Shown: positions 39,585 to 48,465, counted from the stretch's first letter. The stretch: DNA of 64,000 nt from Mesorhizobium sp. DCY119 (GCF_003590645.1 NZ_CP031834.1:4278501-4342500), one strand, 5' to 3'. Notes: generated from the letters alone by a model not told the origin. A program made the numbers and translations.

Positions 39585-39875
39585 TTAGGACGGCTGCCCA
39601 GCAGGCTTGTCGGTCCAGTATTTGCCCGACTGAAGCAGGCAGGCCATGCCGTCAGTGCCAACCGCCACCGCGGACCATGTTTCGCCGCCGGGAGATACGA
39701 AGATGACCAGGGCGACTTTATCGGTGGCAACTCCGTAGCTTGCGGGAGTTTCGTTGAACTCCGACTTCAGAACCGAAGCCATCGCCGAAGTTGGGGCGCA
39801 GTTCGGGTCATCGGCAAAGGCGGGAAATGCACTGAGGGATAGAGCGGCAATTGCCGCCGCAAAAATCTTCCACAT
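39585..39875 (-). CDS. Small secreted protein
   Basis: The 96-residue protein has a signal peptide (MWKIFAAAIAALSLSAFPAFA, cleavage before DDP) and a compact mature domain (EFNETPASYGVATDKVALVIFVSPGGETWSAV) with two cysteines. The ATG at 39,875 follows GAGGAGCTACC. No family is recognised. It follows a strong terminator and a TTGACA-type promoter, so it may be transcribed separately. Confidence 0.65.
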   Translation of the reverse strand: MWKIFAAAIAALSLSAFPAFADDPNCAPTSAMASVLKSEFNETPASYGVATDKVALVIFVSPGGETWSAVAVGTDGMACLLQSGKYWTDKPAGQPS

Positions 39876-39961
39876 GGTAGCTCCTCGATGTGGTGATCTA
39901 CGGTTGGTAGCCGTAGGTGGTGGTGTAGTCAGTGGTGTAGGTTTTGGTGATTCCAACATTG

Positions 39962-39984
39962 GATTATTTTGTTACATTTGTCAA
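39962..39984 (-). promoter_or_regulatory. Putative sigma70-type promoter for secreted small protein
   Basis: TTGACA at 39,984-39,979 on the minus strand is followed 17 bp later by CAATGT. The -10 is poor. It sits in AT-rich DNA between the terminator and the 39,585-39,875 gene. Confidence 0.4.
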
Positions 39985-40005
39985 TGTTGTTGTAGCCTAA
40001 GCAAT

Positions 40006-40038
40006 AAAAAAGCCCCGCCACCTTGCGGCAACGGGGCT
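40006..40038 (-). terminator. Intrinsic terminator after lysis cassette
   Basis: AGCCCCG and CGGGGCT pair around a 14-nt loop. On the minus strand the stem is followed by six T residues (TTTTTTATTGC). It stands 5 bp after the 40,044 gene stop. Confidence 0.85.
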
Positions 40039-40043
40039 TATGG

Positions 40044-40331
40044 TTAGCTCGAGCGACGTGGCGGCTGCCGTTCAAACGCGCGATCGATGCGCTCACTGAT
40101 AGAGTCTATCCGGTTACCGATGCCCTCGATCGCGCGCAGCAGCTGTGCCGTTTGCTCCTGCATGCCTTGCTTGGTCGCGAACACCTCAGCGGCGTGAACC
40201 TTATGCGCGGCCAGATCGCGCTGAGCCTTTTCTCCCTTCTCGCCGGCCTTCTGGATCATGTCGTACATTTTCCAGAACACACCGGACAGCGCGGCGAAGA
40301 TCGCTAGGGCGATACCTACTTCGACTGTCAT
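40044..40331 (-). CDS. Membrane-anchored coiled-coil lysis-region protein
   Basis: The 95-residue protein starts MTVEVGIALAIFAALSGVFW, a membrane helix, followed by a long coiled-coil (KAGEKGEKAQRDLAAHKVHA, LLRAIEGIGNRIDSISERID). This layout is like XhlA-type or DUF1515-like accessory proteins in phage lysis modules. It overlaps the tiny upstream ORF (ATGA) and is the last gene before the terminator. Confidence 0.65.
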   Translation of the reverse strand: MTVEVGIALAIFAALSGVFWKMYDMIQKAGEKGEKAQRDLAAHKVHAAEVFATKQGMQEQTAQLLRAIEGIGNRIDSISERIDRAFERQPPRRSS

Positions 40332-40411
40332 CCTACCAGACCTCGCACGCCTACCGCGAAAGACAGCACGGCAAGCCAGGCCCAGCAATATGCAGATTTT
40401 GCATACATCAT
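40328..40411 (-). CDS. Tiny membrane peptide (27 aa) in lysis cassette
   Basis: MMYAKSAYCWAWLAVLSFAV then GVRGLVG is one membrane helix. Its start overlaps the Rz1-like stop (ATGATG) and its TGA overlaps the next ATG. Coupling on both sides supports it. It could be a holin or antiholin fragment. Confidence 0.5.
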   Translation of the reverse strand: MMYAKSAYCWAWLAVLSFAVGVRGLVG

Positions 40412-40602
40412 GGCTTCACCCCGCACAGTTTGGCCAGCTTTTCGTTCTCGGCCAGGATTTGCCGCGCCGTGCCAGCGGTAAGCTGGTCTTCGACAGACGG
40501 GCGCACCGCCTTGGCCACGTCGCAATAATTACCGCTTGCCGTCACGCATCCACCTATCAAGGCCGATACGGACATCAGCGTCGCCAAGGCGATCCACTTC
40601 AT
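40408..40602 (-). CDS. o-spanin Rz1-like lipoprotein
   Basis: A 64-residue lipoprotein starting MKWIALATLMSVSALIGGCV with lipobox LIGGC. The mature part contains YCDVAKAVRPSVEDQLTAGTARQI, and one more cysteine near the C-terminus. It begins inside the i-spanin gene in another frame (40,529-40,602), the classical nested Rz/Rz1 layout. It probably fuses outer and inner membranes at lysis. Confidence 0.8.
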   Translation of the reverse strand: MKWIALATLMSVSALIGGCVTASGNYCDVAKAVRPSVEDQLTAGTARQILAENEKLAKLCGVKP

Positions 40603-40777
40603 CTTCGATTTTCCGTGCTTTGTTGATTGATTCGAGACGCTGTTGCGCCTGCTTTGCGGCCGCATCGGTCTTGCCGCGGCTATACGCGGCGGCAAGGATT
40701 GCCAGGGCTACACCCGCTGCGGCGATCCAGCCTGCGAACCGCGACCAGAGCGCGGACCATAGGGTGGCCAGCATCAC
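40529..40777 (-). CDS. i-spanin Rz-like protein
   Basis: The 82-residue protein has one N-terminal membrane helix (FAGWIAAAGVALAILAAAYS) and a periplasmic coiled-coil (RGKTDAAAKQAQQRLESINKARK). The 3' end holds the Rz1-like gene start. Overlaps the endolysin stop upstream. Confidence 0.8.
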   Translation of the reverse strand: MMLATLWSALWSRFAGWIAAAGVALAILAAAYSRGKTDAAAKQAQQRLESINKARKIEDEVDRLGDADVRIGLDRWMRDGKR

Positions 40778-41640
40778 AGCGCTTCCTTGATGCGCTTGAT
40801 CTCAACCCGGCCAGACATGACGAGCCACAGACCGATACCGCCGACGGCGAGCAACAGAGCCAAAGCCGCGAAGCCCCACGGCCCGCCAGTGAACGCGGCA
40901 AGACCACCACTGGTTACAAGGCCGGAGCCGATCGCCATGAGCGACTTGCTCTCGCCTGCCGGAACGTCGTCGGGCTTAGCGGCCTCAGCCACGACGTCTT
41001 TGGTCTTGACGTCTCGAGCCGCAACGATGCTATCGAGGAAGTTCTTGTAGTACCCGGCAATCAGAGTGGCCTTGTCAGTGCCGTTGACAATGGCGCGTGC
41101 ACCAACGGGGTCCTCCTTGCCGGCGCCGAAATACTGGTCTAGGCGGGCGGTGGTGAACATACCCTTCGTCATGCCGTCGAAGAGAATGTGAACCGCAGTT
41201 GCAAGCTCGAGCGCCTTTTCGGGATTGGCTTCAATACCGAATTTCCGGTAATTGTCGCGGAACGTGATCTGTGGCAGGCCACGACCCCGAAAACGGTAGC
41301 CGTCCTCCTTCGTGTCGTTGCCTTGCCGACCGCCGTAAACCTTATTGGCAAGAGCGCGAGGATTGCGGGCGTATGGCTTTGCGGCGGCAACAGAAGCAAA
41401 CCGAGTAGGCCAAACCTGCCTAATGCGCGCCGCCGAATAGTTGAGGTTTTCTTCGACAGGCTGCATCTTGCCGCCAGTCTCGTGGAATGCCGTCGCGAGC
41501 ATGTAGGCCAAATGCTGGTCTGGCGTGCCGCGCTTGTAGGCTTCGGCAAGAATTGCCTCCATGCCGGCCACCTGGCTCGTCGAAAGACGGCCGCCAAAAG
41601 GCGCGCGCCTCGCATACGCGAAGAACGTTGTGTTGTTCAT
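40774..41640 (-). CDS. Endolysin, GH19 (chitinase-like) with two C-terminal membrane helices
   Basis: The 288-residue lysin has a GH19 catalytic domain at about residues 1-190: LATAFHETGGKMQPVEENLNYS (catalytic Glu in HETGG), RIRQVWPTRF, YRFRGRGLPQITFRDNYRKFG. The C-terminal 90 residues carry hydrophobic segments (SLMAIGSGLVTSGGLAAFTG and WGFAALALLLAVGGIGLWLV). GH19 endolysins cleave the glycan backbone. A membrane tail suggests anchoring, possibly like a pinholin-controlled SAR system, but here the anchor is at the C-terminus. A U-tract hairpin lies just upstream. Confidence 0.88.
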   Translation of the reverse strand: MNNTTFFAYARRAPFGGRLSTSQVAGMEAILAEAYKRGTPDQHLAYMLATAFHETGGKMQPVEENLNYSAARIRQVWPTRFASVAAAKPYARNPRALANKVYGGRQGNDTKEDGYRFRGRGLPQITFRDNYRKFGIEANPEKALELATAVHILFDGMTKGMFTTARLDQYFGAGKEDPVGARAIVNGTDKATLIAGYYKNFLDSIVAARDVKTKDVVAEAAKPDDVPAGESKSLMAIGSGLVTSGGLAAFTGGPWGFAALALLLAVGGIGLWLVMSGRVEIKRIKEAL

Positions 41641-41658
41641 TATATCCTCTGGAATAGG

Positions 41659-41679
41659 AAAAAGCCGCCCAAAGCGACT
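41659..41679 (-). terminator. Hairpin with U-tract just upstream of endolysin
   Basis: On the minus strand AGTCGC pairs with GCGGCT (one G-U) and is followed by TTTTTCC. It precedes the endolysin start by about 20 bp, matching the pattern before other late genes. Confidence 0.5.
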
Positions 41680-41730
41680 GGACTTCAGACCGGAAACGAG
41701 TTTGTATTTCCGTGGCTTATGGGGGTGGGG

Positions 41731-42591
41731 ATGAAAATCAGGATTTTACTGACGGCTGCTGCCGCACTTCTGTCCAATTCGGCTTTCGCCGAGGACGCTT
41801 CCACTTTCGCTGGTTACTACGGTGGCGCTACTCTTCACCTAGGAAAAACCAAGGACGTCGCTTATGATGCCTGGTACGACCTCGGCGAAGGTTGGATCGA
41901 CCGAAACTTTCAAATGGAAAAGCCAGCAGTCGGTCTATTCGGTGGATATAACCATGAAGTAAGCGGCTTTCTGGTTGGCATCGAAGCTTCGCTCCGGGCG
42001 GACACCAGTTCACAGGACACAGCGGCAACCGAATCCTACAAGACGAACTACGTGTGGCCTGACATCGGAGACGAGGTGAACGAACTCGTAACCAGCGGTG
42101 AAACTGGCGTGGCCAAAATAGACATAGGGCCGTACCGAGCAGGAACCACCACCAAATCGTGGACAGATTACAGAGAAACCGCTTCACCCATGATCTCAGC
42201 GCGCGTCGGAGCAGCTTTTGGTGACGTCATGATTTATGGAAGGGGTGGTCTTGGTGCGTCAGTGCTTTCCGTCCGCAGGCACACAACATCAACGGACACC
42301 AATTGCCTCGCCGGAATTACTGAGGTGGAATATTCACCACTCCATGCCTCATGGGGGCAGCCAACCTGCGTGGCCACCTCTTTGTCAGAAAGCGCGACGG
42401 CAACAAGCAAAACGTCTCGAGTGGCACCGAGCGTGTCAGCTGCAATTGGCGCGGAGTACAACTACGGAAAATACTTTGCTCGGGCCGAGGCCGAAGTCAG
42501 CCACATCTACTGGGGCAGCGACTTATTCCCAAATGGTGACTCTGGCGCCACCAAGTATCAGCTAGGTCTAGGAGTGGGCATCCGCTTCTAG
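41731..42591 (+). CDS. Outer-membrane beta-barrel protein (Lom-like conversion protein)
   Basis: The 286-residue protein follows a GGGGGTGGGG ribosome site and starts MKIRILLTAAAALLSNSAFA, a signal peptide. Alternating hydrophobic strands follow (FAGYYGGATLHLG, AVGLFGGYNHEVSGFLVGIEAS, PMISARVGAAFGDVMIYGRGG, YQLGLGVGIRF). It ends in Phe, as outer-membrane barrels do. It is on the plus strand between endolysin and tail fibre, the position of lambda lom relative to tail genes. It may alter the lysogen surface or block superinfection, but that is inference. The 150 codons upstream in the same frame are rejected. Confidence 0.8.
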   Translation: MKIRILLTAAAALLSNSAFAEDASTFAGYYGGATLHLGKTKDVAYDAWYDLGEGWIDRNFQMEKPAVGLFGGYNHEVSGFLVGIEASLRADTSSQDTAATESYKTNYVWPDIGDEVNELVTSGETGVAKIDIGPYRAGTTTKSWTDYRETASPMISARVGAAFGDVMIYGRGGLGASVLSVRRHTTSTDTNCLAGITEVEYSPLHASWGQPTCVATSLSESATATSKTSRVAPSVSAAIGAEYNYGKYFARAEAEVSHIYWGSDLFPNGDSGATKYQLGLGVGIRF

Positions 42592-42595
42592 CCGA

Positions 42596-44020
42596 TCAAC
42601 CCTCCAGCGCGGCGATGCGCGCCTCAAGTTCATCAATCTTGTCGAGAAGCCAGCTAGTCGCCGCCCAAAGGTAGGGCGTGCGCTTGCCCTGATCGACGCC
42701 CCATGTCTGATAAGCCGCTTCGATCTTCACTGCGCCCTCGGCGCCTTCGACCGTTGGGTTGCCGTTCGGATCGATCCAGCGAACGCCGCCCTCTACCCAA
42801 TCCTCTCCGGTAACCGGGTCTTGCCATCCGCCTTTGCTGGCCAGGTCAGGGGATAGGGCGTAGGATGTCTGCGCACCCCAACCAACCGCATATTCGCCGG
42901 TCTTTTTCCACGTAAAGTCGCGGACCGGGTCCGCACGGATTATCGCAATGGCATCTGCCGCGTCATACTGTCCGATGAAGTCCTTCAAAGTTTCATCCGA
43001 AGACGTGACGAATTGTGTCGCCGTACCGCTACTGGTTATGCCGCCAACTTGGCCGTTGGGGTTATAAACCATGTGATGGTAACCCGTTCCAACGAATTCC
43101 AACGATGTTTGCACCATACGGCCACCCAGACCAACGCCACGACTAGCGCCGGTTAGAGAAAGCGTGCCGACTACAAAGCTGGAATCTATCGGTGAGTACG
43201 GCACAAGATAGGCACCTTCATCAGGCGCAACTCCTGAAACACTTGCCGAAGCCTTAAAGCTTATTCTTCCGGTCGGTAAGACTTCTATCGCTGCCGCAGC
43301 GGTAGAACCGCCGATGCCAAGGCTTGTCCACCCGGCAGACGAGTTTCGATACCCGTTCGAATACATCCCCAAAGCATTCGCGCCGTTGCTCCCGAGATAC
43401 CCTATAGTTGTCGCCAGATGAGAAAATCCAGGCGACCAGAAATTAGACCATTCATCAACTCCAACTGATACCCCGCGATTAAAGCGCTGGTTCGATGCCC
43501 AGTTGCTTTGTGCTCCATTAAGCACGGGTACCGTTGCTCCAGATGTGCCGGAGTCGAGCACTGCCGCGGTGCCAAGACCGAGTGTAGTGCGCATGGCCGC
43601 CGCATTGGCATCGTCCAACAGACCTCGCGCCGCAGGCGTGAAGTCTGTCAATGCCGCGACGCCTGCGCCAGTGTAATACGGCAGTTTGTTCGCCGCGCTA
43701 GTGAGATTTGCCAGCGCTGCAAGATTGCCGTTGGTCAGAAGTTCAAGCAGCTGCCGCGTCGTCTCCTGCATACGTGCTGTGTCAGGCGTTATGCCGATCT
43801 CGTAGGCCGCCGTCGTCTGCGCGCCGCCCAGCCATGCATAAGCAAGGGTGAGCGAGGTGTTGCTGTCGACCGAGGCAATGCGGACGCCAGAGCCCTTGTG
43901 CGTGCCGAATAGGTCGCCGGGGCGGATGGAGTTTAGCCATGCGGTACCCTGCCCGGTAACGGCGGTACCGCTAGCCGCAACCGTGGCAGTGCCTGTGTTG
44001 TAGAAGCTGGGAGTTGGCAC
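42596..44020 (-). CDS. Tail fibre with C-terminal S74 intramolecular chaperone
   Basis: The 474-residue protein has a beta-helix-like repeated N-terminal portion (TGTATVAASGTAVTGQGTAW, LAALANLTSAANKLPYYTG). The C-terminal S74 region starts near SSDETLKDFIGQYDAADAIAI, with FTWKKTGEYAVGWGAQ and AYQTWGVDQGKRTPYLWAATSWLLDKIDELEARIAALEG. The S74 chaperone folds trimeric fibres and cleaves itself off, usually at the Ser of the SDETLK-type motif. It ends five bases from the beta-barrel gene stop. Confidence 0.88.
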   Translation of the reverse strand: MPTPSFYNTGTATVAASGTAVTGQGTAWLNSIRPGDLFGTHKGSGVRIASVDSNTSLTLAYAWLGGAQTTAAYEIGITPDTARMQETTRQLLELLTNGNLAALANLTSAANKLPYYTGAGVAALTDFTPAARGLLDDANAAAMRTTLGLGTAAVLDSGTSGATVPVLNGAQSNWASNQRFNRGVSVGVDEWSNFWSPGFSHLATTIGYLGSNGANALGMYSNGYRNSSAGWTSLGIGGSTAAAAIEVLPTGRISFKASASVSGVAPDEGAYLVPYSPIDSSFVVGTLSLTGASRGVGLGGRMVQTSLEFVGTGYHHMVYNPNGQVGGITSSGTATQFVTSSDETLKDFIGQYDAADAIAIIRADPVRDFTWKKTGEYAVGWGAQTSYALSPDLASKGGWQDPVTGEDWVEGGVRWIDPNGNPTVEGAEGAVKIEAAYQTWGVDQGKRTPYLWAATSWLLDKIDELEARIAALEG

Positions 44021-44233
44021 TTACGCCTCCTTCTCGCCGCTGGAGAGTTCCGCAAAATGATCGACTTTGGCCTTCAGCTTTTCGATATCGGCGGACTGCG
44101 CCTCGACCGTGCCGGCCAGTTCGAAGGCCTGCTGAGCCAAGAGCAGATTGCGGTTGCGGTAGAACTCGATGAGCGCCTGCGCCTCGACATAGGCGGCCTG
44201 CGGCGCGATCTGCACCTTCTGGGTGTCGGACAT
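44021..44233 (-). CDS. Small tail-associated coiled-coil protein
   Basis: The 70-residue ORF (MSDTQKVQIAPQAAYVEAQA) is mainly helical with EFYRNRNLLLAQQAFELAGT and a coiled-coil end (EKLKAKVDHFAELSSGEKEA). It lies between the two fibre genes and is coupled to the S74 fibre start. Similar small proteins often accompany fibres as chaperones. No family is recognised. Confidence 0.6.
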   Translation of the reverse strand: MSDTQKVQIAPQAAYVEAQALIEFYRNRNLLLAQQAFELAGTVEAQSADIEKLKAKVDHFAELSSGEKEA

Positions 44234-44252
44234 GAAAACTCCATGGCTGGAA

Positions 44253-44271
44253 ACCGCCGTGAAAGGGCGGT
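44253..44271 (-). other. Hairpin upstream of small tail gene
   Basis: ACCGCC and GGCGGT pair around CGTGAAAG-type sequence, with a short T-tract on the minus strand. Another member of the pre-gene hairpin series. Confidence 0.45.
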
Positions 44272-44293
44272 GTCGAGGCAAATGAATGTTGGC

Positions 44294-45826
44294 TTAGAGC
44301 GAGGTCGGAATGCCGAAGATGTAGTAGCGGATACCGAGAGGGTCATCGCCTGCGTCGCGTATGCCGCTGTTCGGGTTTGCTGGATCAATCCACGTGTTCC
44401 CGCCAGTGCACATGTGAAACTTCACCGACGTGTTGCTGATGAGCGCCACGGTGCCTTCATTGCCCTGCGTCCAGTTCAGACCGGACGAGCCGTAAAAGAC
44501 GAGCATTCGGGAGCGTGGCTCCCGATATTGAAGGCCCGCAGTGCTGGTATTCTGCTTCACGATCATCTTCACAAATGGAATGAAGCCGGTATTCGTGAAA
44601 CTGATCGTCTTGGCTTTGTTGCCAAAGCGCGTGCTGGTCGCGCTCTCGGTGCAATCGCTTGGGGCCAGCCATCCTTCCGCGATGATCGGGATGTAGGAAA
44701 ACCTCGTGTCGAGCAGGATGTCGCGAAGCTTTGTCGATGTGTCAGACGAGCCCGGCCTCTTGATCTGCACAAAGTCTTGAATGCCGTCGTTTCCGCTGAA
44801 GAGGATTTTTGATCCACCCGTCGAAGGCGTCGAATCCTCATTGTCAGCACAGAGCATGTAGCGAACCGTGATCGAGGCGCTTCCGGTGTTGTAGACCGTA
44901 ACCGTCGACCCCGAGATGGAATATTCTAGCCCGTTCTCGGTGTTTGCCGCAACCTGACCGGTTGTCGCCGGAGGCCAGATAACCGACCCGCCAGTGAAAT
45001 ACCAATTCCAGTCCAGATATGCTGTCGCCGGTATAGGGACGGGTGACACGACTGCCGTGTTCCCGCCGGCCGCGATGGTGATCTCACCAGCCTTCAGAAC
45101 CTTGGCGTAAACCCGATCGCTGTCGAGGATAAGCTGCCGGCCAGTTGCCGAGCCAACATCAAAGCCCGGCCGAGCGACCTTTACCGTCGTCGGGTCGATG
45201 CGAACATTGCACTGACCCGAAACTGGCGTTGCAGTGGGACTGCCAATCGCTACGTTGTCGCATGGCAATTCCCACACGGTCGATACGTATGTTCCACCGC
45301 TATCTCCGACGGGCGCGGTGAAATAATACACCCATCCTCCAGGCGTCCATCCGTTAGGCGCCGCCGTTTCGCCGCCCCTAGCAACATACCCTGGCGCAGA
45401 CACGTGCACGCCGCTATTGCTACCAGTATTGTAAGTGGTGTACCGGCTCGCCCCTGCCGAATAGCGCCCGTTCGACTGGCGCGTCCGCACTTCAATCATT
45501 GGATTGAAAGTGTAGGGAGGTGTCCCGAAAATGCGGTTGACGCTGAACCACCCTTGGCGAAGGCCTAAATAATACGTGTAGTAAAGCGCATTGCCGGAGG
45601 TAGACCCCGCCGGCCCATATACTGGCGTAGAACCGGAAGATTGAAACGCAGAAAACGGTACGGACCAAAGCCCCGTAATGTAGCCGATATCCTGCATTTC
45701 AGAGTTGAAGAGGAACTTGCCGTAATCCGTATTTGGCGTCGTATTCGGATCGTCGGCATTGTCCTTCATGACCTTGACGGCGCCACCGCCGCCAGAGGTC
45801 TTTCTGCCAAGGAATAGACGGACCAT
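44294..45826 (-). CDS. Tail tip / fibre protein
   Basis: The 510-residue protein is beta-rich with Gly/Ser/Thr/Tyr repeats (GSTPVYGPAGSTSGNALYYTY, RYTTYNTGSNSGVHVSAPGY). The N-terminus MVRLFLGRKTSGGGGAVKVM is short and may attach to the J-like protein encoded upstream. The stop/start overlap with that gene suggests a joint complex. No enzyme motif is apparent. Probably a receptor-binding or baseplate appendage. Confidence 0.65.
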   Translation of the reverse strand: MVRLFLGRKTSGGGGAVKVMKDNADDPNTTPNTDYGKFLFNSEMQDIGYITGLWSVPFSAFQSSGSTPVYGPAGSTSGNALYYTYYLGLRQGWFSVNRIFGTPPYTFNPMIEVRTRQSNGRYSAGASRYTTYNTGSNSGVHVSAPGYVARGGETAAPNGWTPGGWVYYFTAPVGDSGGTYVSTVWELPCDNVAIGSPTATPVSGQCNVRIDPTTVKVARPGFDVGSATGRQLILDSDRVYAKVLKAGEITIAAGGNTAVVSPVPIPATAYLDWNWYFTGGSVIWPPATTGQVAANTENGLEYSISGSTVTVYNTGSASITVRYMLCADNEDSTPSTGGSKILFSGNDGIQDFVQIKRPGSSDTSTKLRDILLDTRFSYIPIIAEGWLAPSDCTESATSTRFGNKAKTISFTNTGFIPFVKMIVKQNTSTAGLQYREPRSRMLVFYGSSGLNWTQGNEGTVALISNTSVKFHMCTGGNTWIDPANPNSGIRDAGDDPLGIRYYIFGIPTSL

Positions 45827-48465
45827 CAGGTGAATATCTCAATGGAGGCATTGCTGCCGTCTCCACGGATGTCGAGCTTGCCGTTGAAGCTGCGCTGGCG
45901 TCGGAAAAGGACATCTCCGATACGGGCATTTTCCATGTAGGCTACTCCGCCGGTGAAGACGAAAGGCGCGGCGTTGTTTGTCCCATCGGTGACGACAAAC
46001 TGGTCAGCAACGAACGCCACCCGCGTTGGTGAAAGGGCAGAAGCCGGCACATCGATGAACATTGCAGCCGATCGGTACGCCCCTGCCCCACCAGTTCGGG
46101 CCTCGATGCCATAGCGGGCGGCGTATCCAGCGGGACCAGCAGACGCCGACATGCGGACATTGACCGCGGCAGAGCTTCCCCCCATCGCGACGAAGAGCGC
46201 AGTTATGGAATCGGCTTGGGCAGAAACTTGTCCGCCTATCGACGATACCTGGGCACTCAGAAGCGTTACGGCCGACGCCGTTGCCAGCGTTGGAATTGTC
46301 GCCTCAATCGTCGTCAGGCGCTGGCCAATGGCCGAGTTCGGCCCCGTTGCTACAGTGATCGCATCGGTGTAGGCGGCGGTAATCTCGCCGGCCTTTGAAA
46401 CGAGTTCGATCTTAAGCTGTTGCTTGTCTGTATAGTTGGCGGCGTCCTGATCTGCTGTCCGAAGAGCGAACTGCTCGGCCATCCAAATCAGTTCACGAGA
46501 GCCGTCACGAAGCCACTCCGTGGCGTCGCCGACAAACTCCTCGATGTCCTCGATCATGCCGGGCAGATAGACGTCTTGATCGCCTAGACGGATGTCCAGA
46601 GTCGTGACGGACAGCCATCCAGACCACTCCCATGGGCGATCTGATCCAGGCACGTAACGGCCACGCACTTGATAGGCGGTCAGCGGGAGCAACGACTGCG
46701 AAATCAGAATGGAGGCAACAGCCACGTTATCGGTGCGGCCGCGGTAAACTACCGTTCCGCTAGTTGCCAGTCGGACCTCGAACGCTACAGCGGCGACGTC
46801 AACTTGGTCGCCGTCCCACGCCAATAGGATGGCTGGGCGCCGTCCCGAACCGGTGTTGTCAGGGATAGTTGATGCTTCTGCATACCAATCAACGATCGGC
46901 TGCGGGCTTGGCCGATTAGGTCCAAGCGGGCCAAATACCGGCGGCTTGTAATCGGTCGATGGGTTCCAGTCATAGTCCGCGGGATCGACCTCGGTGAGGT
47001 CAAGCATCACATCGAGATTTGCCCGATCCGCGACACCGTCGACGCGAAACAGCTTGGCTTCGTAGCCATTCCGATTCGACGTCCAAGAAACGATGTCACC
47101 CGGCTCAAGAATCCATGCAGCGGGCGAAAGCACCAGCGTGTGCCGCCTTGCTCGCCTGCCTTCGGCAAGCGCTGACTTCATCAAGCGCTGGACCTGCGTC
47201 GAGCGATAGACCATGTCCAACTGGACATCGGCCATCAGGCGGCGATTGCCGTCCTCGGCTTCGAATGTCGTGTTGAAGAGAGCCGGAGCAGATTTAGTAT
47301 TCCAAGCTTCGGCCGGCTCCGGATACGAGGCGTTGATACCGTTGATGGTATCGGCCAGACCAAAGAACGGCGTGAATTCTTGCGATTCCGTCGACAGAAT
47401 GTCGTCATCCGAAAAGGCAAAAACTGGCGCGTCCGGCTCGCCGACGTATATCTTGTAGATGCCGCCGCTTTCCGAAAGCCTGCCTTGGCAGCCCGTCAGG
47501 ATGGCGTCGACCGCGTCCGCGATCTGAGCGCCGACGTGGATTTCTCCGCCCGTCAGATACTGCTTTTCAGTGCCTGTCGTAGTGGCAACAAGCGCACGGC
47601 ACTTGTTGATCTGCGCAATCCAGTCTGCACTCGGAAGACGGACGCTAGGCAGATTCTGCAGGCCATAAAGCCAAGCCCCACCATAGGTGATGCCGAGTAG
47701 GAGGTTGTAAATCTGGACTGCCGGAAGGTCGTCGCCGTCTCCGCCCCATGTTGCGGGATCGGAGCGGCGGTGCGCACCAGAGCCGCCAGCCGTCGAGTCC
47801 TTCGTGATGTCATAGAGCTTGGCGCCCTGCACCTCGAATTTGAACTGCGGAAATCCGGTGAATAGTTCTTCTTCAACCTGCGAAGTGATGACTGCATAAG
47901 CAACACCGCGACCGACGCGTGTTGACGACCAAGGGCGTGTGCCGCTGGAAACGGTACCGGCAAGAAAGGGGTCCGCGACGGTCTGCGTACCGTCGTAGAA
48001 CTTGACCCACATGTGGTTGTTGCTGCCCTTGGCATACTCAACAACCGGAAAACCCCAATCCCCGTAAGACGCATCGCCTGTGTCGATAGTGACGGGCTCG
48101 CCGTTCACCCAAAGCTGGCTGATGCCAGTGATCGGAACGTCGGAAAGCGCGATAACCTGAGTGAAGTAGGCGTTCGGCGTCTTGCCTGCCTTGCCCCACG
48201 TATTGGCGTAAACCAGAGAGCCAGCCGTAACGGTGCGGCCGAAGACGAACGAGCGCGGCACGTCGCCGCCTGCCTGAAGTGTGCCTTGCACACTGAATTG
48301 CGGTTCGTCGGGCTGTCCGGCGATTGCTTTGGCGAGGAGATTGAGACCGATGCCGACGGCAGTCTTGAGGAGGAAAGTCCCGATCGCACCAAGGCCGCCG
48401 ATAAAGCTTGAAATGGACGCAAACGCACCGCCTATCGCCGCGGCGATACCGGAAAAAAAGGCCAT
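45826..48465 (-). CDS. Tail tip J-like / host specificity protein
   Basis: The 879-residue protein begins with an Ala/Gly-rich hydrophobic segment (IAAAIGGAFASISSFIGGLGAIGTFLLKTA), then QPDEPQFSVQGTLQAGGDVPRSFVFGRTVTAGSLVYANTWG, a block typical of the GTA gp15/J-like tip family. VQIYNLLLGITYGG and WDGDQVDVAAVAFEVRL fibronectin-like segments follow. The C-terminal 200 residues are coiled-coil (QLKIELVSKAGEITAAYTDA) and a beta domain. It forms the central tail tip that contacts the host. It follows the GNAT-like gene rather than a peptidase. Confidence 0.85.
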   Translation of the reverse strand: MAFFSGIAAAIGGAFASISSFIGGLGAIGTFLLKTAVGIGLNLLAKAIAGQPDEPQFSVQGTLQAGGDVPRSFVFGRTVTAGSLVYANTWGKAGKTPNAYFTQVIALSDVPITGISQLWVNGEPVTIDTGDASYGDWGFPVVEYAKGSNNHMWVKFYDGTQTVADPFLAGTVSSGTRPWSSTRVGRGVAYAVITSQVEEELFTGFPQFKFEVQGAKLYDITKDSTAGGSGAHRRSDPATWGGDGDDLPAVQIYNLLLGITYGGAWLYGLQNLPSVRLPSADWIAQINKCRALVATTTGTEKQYLTGGEIHVGAQIADAVDAILTGCQGRLSESGGIYKIYVGEPDAPVFAFSDDDILSTESQEFTPFFGLADTINGINASYPEPAEAWNTKSAPALFNTTFEAEDGNRRLMADVQLDMVYRSTQVQRLMKSALAEGRRARRHTLVLSPAAWILEPGDIVSWTSNRNGYEAKLFRVDGVADRANLDVMLDLTEVDPADYDWNPSTDYKPPVFGPLGPNRPSPQPIVDWYAEASTIPDNTGSGRRPAILLAWDGDQVDVAAVAFEVRLATSGTVVYRGRTDNVAVASILISQSLLPLTAYQVRGRYVPGSDRPWEWSGWLSVTTLDIRLGDQDVYLPGMIEDIEEFVGDATEWLRDGSRELIWMAEQFALRTADQDAANYTDKQQLKIELVSKAGEITAAYTDAITVATGPNSAIGQRLTTIEATIPTLATASAVTLLSAQVSSIGGQVSAQADSITALFVAMGGSSAAVNVRMSASAGPAGYAARYGIEARTGGAGAYRSAAMFIDVPASALSPTRVAFVADQFVVTDGTNNAAPFVFTGGVAYMENARIGDVLFRRQRSFNGKLDIRGDGSNASIEIFT

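Noticed and set aside
41188-41730. N-terminal 180-codon extension of the outer-membrane barrel frame
   Set aside because: It runs antisense to the endolysin. The real start is the ATG at 41,731, which has a strong ribosome site and opens a signal peptide.
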